A stretch of DNA of 64,000 nucleotides from Salminus brasiliensis (taxonomy: Eukaryota; Chordata; Actinopteri; Characiformes; Bryconidae), in assembly GCF_030463535.1 (NCBI RefSeq), contig NC_132892.1:29672841-29736840 (forward strand), read 5' to 3'. The first letter of the stretch is position 1, and the number at the start of each line of letters is the position of its first letter. The position numbers were made by a program, and so were the translations under genes. A model generated the notes under the pieces. It saw nothing but the letters and a program-made list of their open reading frames with translations, was not told the origin of the DNA and did not search any database. Below, piece after piece: positions 49,859 through 59,301 of the stretch.

Positions 49859-52800
49859 ATGGACGGCTCCCACCGCGCTAACGTGCTGGTTACCTCGTGT
49901 CTCAAGACCCCGGTGGACCCCCACACTAAAGCCCCTGTGACTCTGTACGAGAGGGAGAGGGCTGCTCGCCGCATGGACAACAGGGACTATGAGAAAGAGG
50001 TGGGTTAGGAGAGCTAGCTATAGCTAACTAGCTAGTTCTACACCTGGAGTTCAGTAGCATTGTAGTTGGCAGGGGTTGCTAATGTGACTCTGCAGTCCCC
50101 AAATAACTACTATTGGCTAATAAATAGGAGAAAAACTTTACTAACTTTGATGAAAGTCAGTGTAAAAAGATTTTAGATTTATATATATGTTTATTTTGTA
50201 GTGCTGTGCAGAAATTTGAGGCAATTTGAGGCACCTGAGCACATTATTTACTTGTAGAAACTCCAGATCCCATTAAAACATAGACATAAACACAGCAAAA
50301 AGGAGCAAGAGCTTCTCATTCTGAAGAAAGTAGGTCAGAGCTTGGGTCCAGGTTTCTCCTGGACGCCCCCCCAGTCCAGCCAGCACAGGGTGGACGTGTT
50401 CAACTCCATCAGCAGCTCACAAAACCAGCAGATTTACCAAACCAGGTGTTGGATGATCACTATATATAATAATAGACTCCATGAGGAAAATCTTGGAGAT
50501 GTTTTAATGTTAATAGTGATGAAAAAACACCTTGACTTTTTTAGGAAGGCCATCAGTATTGATTCTGGACTGAATAACCAGATTGGGAGATTTTATTCAA
50601 ATAGTCAGAGAGGACTATAGTACATATTCTCTGGGTCTTAGTGAATGTACTTGGGTCAGGCCTGTAAGGCGTGCAGTAATATGAGTGACTGCTCTGAGAC
50701 TGTAAGCTCATTATCTGCTGGTCTGTTTGCTGGGGGCAGCAGATGGCAGATTGAGTGTCCTTCAGTAAAGACAAGGCTAGAAACAATAGCTTCACGTCTA
50801 ACAGGTGCTAAAGGGCATGTGCATTTACCAGAATCTGATTTTAGGTGACAAAACATATCTTTATGTAGAAAGAAAAGTAGTTATTAGGCATAAATATATA
50901 TATATTGTGCAATATCATTGGAGCTATTCTGTAGTTAACATGTCTTAGGAAGGATTAAGGGGAGGGTTCGAATGGGAGAGCCTGAGGTTAGCTCAGACAC
51001 ACAGTTGCAAACCATTGCAAATTGGGTCTATTAGCAAAATAAGACCAATAAACCAATTTCAGTATATCAACCCCCCTCAATCGAATCCCTCATAACGGCT
51101 TACATTCACAAATCAGGTGGCAAATCAAGAGCTTCATTAGTTGCTTCAGGTTCAACACATCAAATATCCAGACTGGCTCAGGAGGGGTTTGTCGACTGTG
51201 ATGACAAACTGTGATAGAGTTATCCAAAAAGTTCAGAGAAGAGATCATCGCTTTGACAAACGAAGAAAAGGAGGCAGTCTCCTGACTTGAACCTCACAGA
51301 AAATCTTTGGTGGGATTTGAAGAAGGTGGTTGCAGCAGCAGACCCAAGAATATTAGTGAACTGGAGGCCACTGCTCATAAGGAATGGGCTAAGATTCCTC
51401 AGAAATGCTGGTAGAAGCTGGTGTCTGGCTGAGCATCCCGTCTGCAGCAGGTCATTAACAGTAACAGTAAAAGGGTGCTTAAGACGTAACAGGCTGTAAC
51501 AGGGCAGAACCAGGCAGGTTTGTAGGATCCATGTTCATCATCATCCATAAAACAACCAAGAAGACAAACAGTGAGAAGTAAGAGCAGCAGGTGCCGCTGG
51601 AGTGGGGACGGAAGCGGCTGGCATCGCTGGCCCTGGAGCTGGGTGGGCAGCACTGAGATGGGAGGCACCGGCTTGCTTGTGCTCTCCAGAGCACATAGTG
51701 AAGCTGTGGAGGCAGGCTCTTGCTCACTAGGGCTCTCCGGAGGGCTGAAAAGTATTGTGCCGTCTGTACAGGCCCTGTGTGTTGACCCTAAATCTCACCT
51801 TTTCTCTTTTTCTACAGATAGAGTACGACTCCGGCTCAGAGCTGGGAACTTGTGACCCTCCGGCTAAGGACAGCAGCCCTCTGCTGATAAAGGACTACCG
51901 GGTAACTGGAGATCACATTGACCTGCGCGAGTTCTACTTCTCTAACGAGGAATACTACCGCAAACTGGAGCAGCTGAAGAAAGCTCACCTCCGCACCATG
52001 GCTGAGCTGGAGCTCATGTACCGCAAGAAACTTGAACTGAAGGGCGTGGTGCCTCTGGACAGTCCTGAGAGAACCAATCAGTGAGTGCTGATTAAAAAAA
52101 TATTCCTATGTTGTATTTACAGGTATTTGTCCAGATTCTCTGGGGTTTAAGGGGTTAAATTGTTGATTTGTTGATTGCTGCTCCTGTTTCTTATTGGGAG
52201 CTTTGGCTGGAGCTAAAGTAATCATGCCTTGTCATTGGGTGTCCTTCGATAGGCTTCAGTGGGGAGGGCCCAACCTGCTGCTCCTAGGCAACTTGAAGAA
52301 GGCCCACTCCGCTCACGAGCTCAGGAGAGGCTCTGCCTTTCTAGACACGGACGACGAGGACCCTGCCGCTGATGATGAGCGGGGTGACCACAATAACCAC
52401 TGCATTGAAAAAGGCCTCCTTGTCTTGCCCAAAGAGCGCATCAGGACCATGTGGCAGGACTTCAACGTGGACAAACTGTCCCCGCGGCAGCCCTTCGCAA
52501 CCTCGACCCAGAGCCATCCGGGAGGCCGTCGAGCGCCAGCACGGCGAAAAGTCAAAGTCAGAGCTCACAGGTCGAAGAAGCACAAGCAGGCAGATGAGGA
52601 GGAGGGCTGGCGTCTGCGGGTGACGGTGCCCAAACCTTTCCGCATGATGCTGCGGGAGGCGGAGCGCAAGAGGAAGGGCATCAAGTCTCGCTCGGAGATC
52701 GAGCGGGAGAACGCAGAACTGCGGCAGCAGCTGGAGGAGCTGACTGAGTGCCAACGAAAGTTTCGGGCCAGTTCTGTGCCAGCGCACGTGCGGCTGCCAC

Positions 52801-53615
52801 TGTACGAGGAGCTGCAGGGAAAAGACGAGGAGCGACGGCGCCACCTGCGAGCCGGGGAACAGCAGCGCCTTCGGACCACCCAGAAACCCTTCAGCTTTTT
52901 AGAGCGGGAGCGCTTGAAGAAGGAGCAGAAGGAGACGCAGCTTCAAGAGCAGATGCTCCTGGCCGCCAAGGAGGAGGAGGATCGGAGAAGGCGCCCGTTT
53001 CGGGCCAAACCCGTCCCCAGGGTAGTCAAGGAGGCTGCATCAGGCGAGCAGCAGAAAGAGGAGCAGCTCTATCGCTCCATCAAGATGCAGATGCGAGCGA
53101 GAGAGTTGCTGCTGAGCTCTTCAATGCCTCCTAGCATGCTAGCCAAGCGACTCAGTCAGCGACAGGCCCAGAAAGCTGCCGCCCAGGATGACCAACAGTC
53201 CGAGAACAGCCATCGACCCAAAATCAACACTCAGGTGCCCGACTTTGATGCCAGCTACAAGCAGTTCCAGAACCAGCTGGCTAGCAAACGGGACGTGCGG
53301 CCGGTGACAGCCTGTGAACCCTTCCAGCTTCGCACTGCTAACATCGCCTCACACAAAGAGCGTGTCATTGCTGACATCGAGGCCGAGAGAAGGAGTCCCC
53401 GGGCAACCCGCTGGCCCTTCATTGCCCCATCCGCCCTGTCGCCCAGAACACCCTCGTCCTCCGTCTGCTCGTCACTGTCGGGGAGCCAGGAGTGTCTGCC
53501 GGCCAAAATCACGGACGCAGCCAAGAAACGTCAGGAGGCTGTTAGGTAACCCGCACCTATCTGCTCAGGTTACGAGGCTTCGTAGAGCTCTGTCTCTCTC
53601 TCTCTCTGTGTCTGT

Positions 53616-53663
<48 letters not shown>

Positions 53664-55606
53664 ATCAATTTAAGTGTTCCCATACCTCATGTACCCCTTA
53701 AGGCCCCAACAGACCCCAACAACCCCTGGTATTCCTTGATGTGGCTTACCTGTGTGTGATTGCTGGTAGACTGTAGAACGTTCTCACCTGATCACAGTGT
53801 TCTAGATTGTTCTACCATGGTTCCACAAGGCAATGGTTCCACATAGAACCATAACAACTCATGAATACATGGATGCTTTACCGATTCTTTGCCTGGCTAA
53901 GGCGTTCCTTGAATTGGCCCAAATCTTCTTTGGCATTATATGGTTCTATATGGCACCAAAAAGGGGGTTCCACAATTGTTCTCAGTACTATATGGAACCT
54001 TTGTAGAATGTTCTCCCCTATCCATGTTGTTCTTGAATGTCCTCCCCTTTCACAGTGTTGTACGATTCTTCAGGGGTTCTTTAGTAAGGGCAGTGGTTCT
54101 AGATTGGACAATGAGAACTTAAATGGTTATTTGCCATCAAAGGCAGGAAACCTCTTGTAGAACTGAAAGGGGTCTACTAAACTCCCCCTATACTGCTCCA
54201 CACCAAAACCAGCACCCCAAAGTGAACATCTCCCTCCCTGCTGTCTTGTCGTAGTTTCCAGCCGTCATCGGATCCCCCTCCCCTCACCCAAGCCGTCAGT
54301 CCAACCCAGAGAGCAGACTCCCCTCTCCCCTCTGAGCAGGAAGGTTCTAGAGCAGAGGAAGAAGGCTGAGGAAGAGGAGGAGCGATGGAGGGAGAGACAG
54401 AGACAGAGGGAGAAGAAGCTGCAGAAGGTGATATCGAAGCGAGCTCAGGCCAACGACCCCCATGTGGCCCTGGCACAGACATGCCAGTCCAAACTCAAAG
54501 AGTTCAGGTATCCACACTCACTCAGCCTGTGCCTGAGAATTATGGGTATTGTAGTCACTTGGTAGGGGGATGCAGCAGATAACTGTACGTAGTTCTTTTG
54601 AACTTGGTCCGCCAGGTGGTGCTCTTTTGAAGATGGTAGCATTCCCATAATCATGTATGCTTGGGGTATGCAAGAATGGGTACTTTCGCTTCTGGGCTCC
54701 CCCTACGGTTGGGGGGTGTATTTCACGCCACTGTAAATACAAACCACGCTTTGAGCGCCCCCTCATGGACAGCTGTAAAAGAATAAACATGTTTGATAAG
54801 CAAGGTGTACCCATGTTTTCTATTTGTGTGTGTGTGCGTGTGTATGTGTATGGGTACAGGAAGCAAGAACTGCAGAGGCGCAGAGAGTACCTAGAAGAGA
54901 TGAAAGAAATTCAGGAGAGAGTGAAAAGCAGACCCCTGTTACTGGAACAGGTAGCACAGGTCAGCTACCACCCCCCCCCCTCCTATCTACACTATATAGA
55001 CAAAAGTATTGGGACACCTGTTCATTCATGGTTTTGAAATCAAGGGTTTTTAAAAAGAGTGTATCCTGCTTTTGTTGAAGTAACTGTCTCTACTGTCCAG
55101 GAAAGAAGGCTTTCTACTAGATTTTAGAGGAGCATTGCTGTGAGGGTTTGATTGCATTTAGTGATGAAAGCATTAGTGAGGTCAGGATGTTGGATGATCA
55201 CCACCCCACCTCATCATCCCCAACTCCCCGACTCATCTCAAAATAATTGGATGGAGCACCACCATCCATCATTCCAGAGAACACTGTTAGTTCCACTGCT
55301 CCACAGCTCAATGCTGGGGGGCTTTATACCCCTCTAGCCCACGCCTGGTATTAGCCATGGTGCCTATGGGTTGGTGTTTATCTGCTCCAGAGAGTCCTAC
55401 TCTATTAGTGATACAGGGATTAGACAAGCTGTGTATGTGCATTTGCACATCAGCATCAGCAATGGGTGCAACTTAAAGTAGCTGAATACATTTATTAAGG
55501 GGTTGTCCACAAATATTTGGACACATTGTGCATTTATCTGTCTGTCTGTCTGTCTGTCCTCCCATCTCTGTTGTATTGTAATGAAAGTGAAATAAGAATG
55601 GATAAT

Positions 55607-55667
<61 letters not shown>

Positions 55668-57025
55668 ATGTGCAGATGAACGCTAAGCAGGCAGCAGAGA
55701 AGCGCTACGCTGAAGCTTTACGTGGGTGTGGTCTGAACGAAGGCTTTGTCAGCAGTAAAGCACCCAAGAGCCCAATACACACACGTGACTCCACGCCCAG
55801 CAATCTGTCAGACAGATACACTCCACACACACTCAGGTCAGCATCAGTATACATTGATAGTACTCTGAGCCTGTGGGACCGTCCTGTCCCTTTAAGACTG
55901 ATACACTATAAACAAAAGTATTGGGACATCTGCCCATGCATTAAAAAGCCTTTCTACTAGATTTTAGAGGAGCATTGGTGTAAGAATTTGATTGCAGTCA
56001 GCGGCGAGAGCATTAGTGAGGTCGGGATGTTGGATGATGAGCACCACCCCACCTCATCATCCCCAACTCTCCAACTCATCCCAAAAGTATTGAATGGAGC
56101 ACTATTATTTCCATGGCATGGCGGCCTGTTACCCCTCTAGCCCACACCTGGCATTAGGCAGCATGGTGCCAATAGGTTCATGATTATCTGCCCCAGAGAG
56201 TCCTATTCTATTGGCAATGCTTCTCTACAGGGACTAGACAATGCAATGGGTGCAACTTAAAGTAAAGTAATGTTCAATGCATTCCTTAAAAGGAGTGTCC
56301 GCAAACATTTGGACATGTAGTGTGTCTGTAATCAAGTCCTGATCTGATTGGCTGTGTATTGCGCGTCTTTCAAAAAGCAGTCTGGACTGAAACACTGCTT
56401 ATAACTTCAGAGTAAATGGGCGGGGCTAGGAAAGTGAGCTGTTTTTTTATGACATCACAAAAACTGTAACCTCAAAACAGGCTGCTTTTGCAGCTTAGTT
56501 CATGTATATGAATTTAATTTATGGATTGTAAGACTACCTGTGATCTGTATGATATGGGCCCCTTCAACGTATGGTCATTTTTATTTAGGAGGTACATGAT
56601 GTTTATGTGTGTTTTTTGCTGGTTTCCTCAGAGAGCTGGCTGATGCTGGTAGTGGTGAAGACTCTTTGCCTGGTGATTATCCTGCTGATTACGAAGACTA
56701 TGAGCAGGACATCGAGGCTGAACTGATGGACGGAGAGAACGAGAAGGAGGAAGAAGATGACCAAAGTGACCCTGAGGAGATTTTTAATCGAGATTTTGCA
56801 TACGCTGATGATGATGATGATGATCAGGACAATGATGGCAGTGACGACAATGATGATGAAGGAAGCGACTTGAGTCAACATAGCAAAAACAGTGGGGGGA
56901 GTGGAGAGGGGGGAGGAGGACTCCTTAGCCCTCCAAGGGATGGAGGGAGGAAGAGCGAAGACGGGGAAAGCAGGCAGAGTGGTCGGGCCTCCTCCTCCTC
57001 CTCTGGCAGCGAGAAGAGGGAGTAA
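49859..57025 (+). CDS. fam161a: FAM161A, ciliary/centrosomal protein, complete
   Basis: Microtubule-associated protein of the centrosome and photoreceptor connecting cilium; human FAM161A loss causes retinitis pigmentosa (RP28). Exons: 49859-49999, 51818-52080, 52253-53545, 54262-54507, 54860-54959, 55676-55836, 56632-57025 (TAA); phases close to 865 aa, clearly longer than human (660-716). The ATG has strong context (A at -3, G at +4). The N-terminus SHRANVLVTSCLKTPVDP and the motif SNEEYYRKLEQLKKAH match the family. The 1.3-kb exon carries the FAM161/UPF0564 domain: VTVPKPFRMMLRE, KFRASSVPAHVRLPLYEEL and FRAKPVPRVV, with long basic coiled coils. LLLEQVAQMNAKQAAEKRY matches the C-terminal core. 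The last exon adds an acidic, Asp/Glu/Ser-rich tail of about 130 residues. The acceptor at 54262 was chosen over an upstream AG because only it keeps the frame. Confidence 0.93.
50860..51055 (+). repeat. Copy 2 of the ~200-bp dispersed element, fam161a intron 1
   Basis: Same blocks as 48085-48290, with a small TA expansion near 50893. It directly precedes the Tc1-like remnant starting near 51100, so it may be part of a larger element. Confidence 0.85.
51100..51490 (+). mobile_element. Decayed Tc1-like transposase end in fam161a intron 1
   Basis: The broken reading gives LNLTENLWWDLKKVVAAADP, then EWAKIPQKCW and SRLQQVI. These are the hallmark residues around the last catalytic acid and C-terminus of Tc1-type transposases. 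Stops and shifts break it, and the 5' part of the gene is absent. Confidence 0.75.
53604..53661. repeat. TG microsatellite after a fam161a donor
   Basis: TG run with two early TC interruptions, about 60 bases downstream of the 5' splice site at 53545. Confidence 0.95.
53755..54165. repeat. GTTCTATATGG-type hairpin repeat in a fam161a intron
   Basis: Repeated short blocks (GAACGTTCTCACCTG, TGGTTCCACA, ATATGGTTCTATATGGCACC, TATGGAACCTTTG) in direct and inverted order resemble a fish hairpin-type nonautonomous element. It occupies most of the intron before the exon at 54262. Confidence 0.5.
54990..55530 (+). mobile_element. Complete MITE in a fam161a intron
   Basis: Starts ACTATATAGACAAAAGTATT and ends CCACAAATATTTGGACACAT, with inverted termini. 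It begins only 30 bases after the donor at 54959 and is followed by a TG run that leads into the next exon. Confidence 0.87.
55605..55665. repeat. TG microsatellite at a fam161a 3' splice site
   Basis: Pure TG run ending about 10 bases before the acceptor of exon 55676-55836 (TGTTTATGTGCAG). It takes the place of a polypyrimidine tract. Confidence 0.95.
55903..56323 (+). mobile_element. Second MITE copy, next fam161a intron
   Basis: Starts ACACTATAAACAAAAGTATT and ends GCAAACATTTGGACATGTAG. It is in the same orientation as the copy at 54990, but internally different (shorter start, ATGGCATGGCGG variant), so likely a separate insertion. Confidence 0.85.
56395..56500 (-). repeat. Inverted relative of the cct4-intron repeat at 40850
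   Basis: CTTATAACTTCAGAGTAAAT, GGGCGGGGCTAGG and TATGACATCACAAAAA match the inverse of 40850-40975 with scattered changes. Confidence 0.6.
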
Positions 57026-57298
57026 GAGTAATGAGGAGGAGGAGGAGGACTGAATATATGACTCTGCACGACTCTTCAGGACCCCTTGTGGTGGAGGATG
57101 GGACTGCATGTAAAGTTTAATTTGATCAGTTGATAATCATCATAAATTTTAATATAAAAAAAATCACTACATACACTATTAATGTACTATAACTTTACAG
57201 ATATAAACATTTATAGCATGATGTGCGCATATATTCGGAACATATGTGGACAAATATGAATTCTCTTATTTTATTATCTTAATATTAATCAACGACAT

Positions 57299-57304
57299 AA
57301 TAAA
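57299..57304 (+). terminator. fam161a: fam161a poly(A) signal AATAAA
   Basis: Canonical AATAAA 274 bases after the fam161a stop codon, followed by a TG-containing stretch. It is the first good signal downstream of the gene. Confidence 0.65.
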
Positions 57305-57449
57305 GCTCTCCTACAGTTCACAGCTGCACGTGTCCATGTTGTGTCCTGACTTTACCTCAGTTTTAATTATGAGTTATTATGAGATATCTCATCACTGTTT
57401 ACTACACAGCAACCCTACTATTATATGATATTCATCACTCTTCCTCTAA

Positions 57450-57780
57450 ATCGTAATTGGGCGTGCTGCATCGTCCGGGCTGCAATAACACCGCCAACGA
57501 ACCCCACGAGTTGCAGGACATCGTTGTCGGCATCTCAGTAATTTTCCATCCCCAACTCAGTCCAGCCCACATGGCACTGAAATGCATGGGTCTTCAATGC
57601 AGCCCGTGCTTGGGCCCCGCTAGAGGGACGAAATGTGAGCGACGGAGGCGCCGTCCAATGGGAGCCGCCGCCCGCCGCTCAACGCAGGGGCGGCCAGCCA
57701 ATGGCGTGCGGCGGGGGGCGTGTCCACAGTCCAAATTTTACGCGGCGCCACGGGCTGAAAACTAAACCGAGATGGAATAT
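57450..57780 (+). promoter_or_regulatory. xpo1: xpo1 promoter with CCAAT and GC boxes
   Basis: CpG-rich stretch between fam161a and xpo1. It contains two forward CCAAT boxes about 40 bases apart (near 57656 and 57698, in CCAATGGGAG and CCAATGGCGT) and a GC box (GGGGGGCGTG) just after the second. This is the typical layout of a TATA-less housekeeping promoter bound by NF-Y and Sp/KLF factors. Confidence 0.6.
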
Positions 57781-58425
57781 CCCAGTCTGAACCGGTTTCA
57801 ACCGGTCTTGGGTTTGATGCACTAGATGAGAGAAGCGCTTGCTCACAGACTCTTTTGCAGACTCCTTGCTTTTAAAACCACGGTTTTTGGGGCACAGATG
57901 CAAAAATAAACCAAACGCCTGCTTTTGCTTGGTGGTTATATAGCATAGTTAGCTGGCTACCGTGTTAGCCATGTTAGCTAGCGAGCTAGCCTAGAAACTA
58001 CTACTACTACTACTATCATCAGTGACAGTCCGAGCTGAGCTGAGCTAAGCTAAGCTAAGCTAACTTGGCTACAGGGGGTCAGGCTCATCTGTGGACTTGG
58101 ACTCGCAGTTAGAGCTGATTATTATTATTATTATTATTATCATAATTATTCTATGTCTAGCTCTATTATTAGCCGGTGCCTGGCTTCGGTTTAGTGCTGG
58201 TGTTCAGCGGAGAGAGAGAGAGAGTGAGTTAGCTAGCCTAGCTTAGCTTAGCTTAGCTAGCTGGTAGCCTGCCTGCATTACGCCGTGTGATCAAGTGCAT
58301 TGGGGGCTACGGCAACGTTAGCTTAGCTAGCTGTAGCATCTCGCTAGTGTTAAAGTGTCTCAGCGTTGCGAGCTTCAGAGCGTAAAGTGGCATTTCAACG
58401 AGAGGAAGAGTGTTTGATAAAGCAG
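57781..58425 (+). other. xpo1: xpo1 non-coding first exon (start inferred)
   Basis: A good donor (GCAG followed by GTAAGT) at 58425/58426 lies downstream of the promoter and upstream of the first coding exon. The interval has no convincing coding potential. Its 5' limit is a guess. The sequence is full of AGCT and GCTA palindromes and has a short ATT repeat. Confidence 0.5.
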
Positions 58426-58880
58426 GTAAGTGGCTAGCAAGCTAGCTAGACCTCACTGGCGTTAGCGTGAAGACGTTAGCTTAGCTTAGCTATCTAGCTA
58501 GCTAAATGTTTTGATGGTTAAAGAAAAAAGTTGAGCTAAAGTGCTGCTGCTCAGCTTGTGGTTTACTAATCTAGCTAATAGCTGGCTAGCTACTTTCACA
58601 TGGGACTGCAGTAGTTTGCTGTATGTGTAGCTAGCTGTCTGTTAGCTATCTAATTCTGGAGCTGCCTCATGCTAGCTAATCACAACGAGTTTGTCCTCCA
58701 GACCGGACGCCCTGTCTGCAGAGCTCAAGCCTATTAGCTAACTAAATAGCCTGTTTTATTTAGTATTATTAGTATTATTATTATTATTGGAGTGGGAGAG
58801 CACGTTGCGCAGCTGCTGGGTCGAAATGCATGGGGTAGCAGCAGCATGCTAGCTAGCTCGCTAGCTAACTAGCCAACAAC
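57940..58880. repeat. AGCT/GCTAGC-dense region around xpo1 exon 1
   Basis: Clusters such as TTAGCTAGCGAGCTAGCC, GAGCTGAGCTGAGCTAAGCT, TTAGCTTAGCTTAGCTAGCT and TAGCTAGCTCGCTAGCTAAC recur over about 900 bases, in the 5'UTR exon and the start of intron 1. The short palindromes are tandem in places and scattered in others. Confidence 0.85.
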
Positions 58881-59301
58881 TTGGCGTGCTTTTAGAGGGA
58901 GGGGTCCATGTGAGTGTGTGCAGTCCTGTAGCCTACACAACATCACACAGTCCGTTGATGCTTTCATGTGGTTCTTGCTTCTTTTAGGGTCGTTGTTTAC
59001 GTAATTCAGTGTCAGCAGTCAACACAAGCAACAAACAGCTTGTCAGCAGCAGCAGCAGCACATTCCCACCACCCCGTCACGTGGTTTGCGTTTGGGGCTG
59101 CTGTATTGTTGGTGGTAAACAGACCCCTACTCTGTTTACAAGTCCTCTTGTTGACAAACAGCTTGTTGTGTGTTTTTGTTTGTGTGTGTGTGTGTGGTTA
59201 AGTTCTCAGGTTTTAGTTTCGTCTGCTGCTGTCGTTTGCGTCCACTTCACTCCTGGGATTCATGGAATGTGTCTAAATCTTGGTCATGTCCCTCTCTCCA
59301 G

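Noticed and set aside
49663-49980. ORFs on both strands over fam161a exon 1
   Set aside because: They are GC-rich shadows of the real exon and promoter. The frame starting at 49859 matches FAM161A and joins correctly to exon 2.
52313-53134. Long alternative-frame ORFs over the large fam161a exon
   Set aside because: They are shadows caused by GC-rich codons. Only the frame encoding the FAM161 domain splices in phase at both ends.
54252-54262. Upstream acceptor (GTCGTAG) for the fam161a exon at 54262
   Set aside because: Using it puts the exon out of frame and runs into a stop. The TTTCCAG acceptor nine bases further keeps the frame.
56609-57109. Minus-strand hydrophobic ORF opposite the last fam161a exon
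   Set aside because: It is the complement of acidic Asp/Glu codons, which read as Ile, Leu, Val and Ser. It has no supporting splice sites or family.
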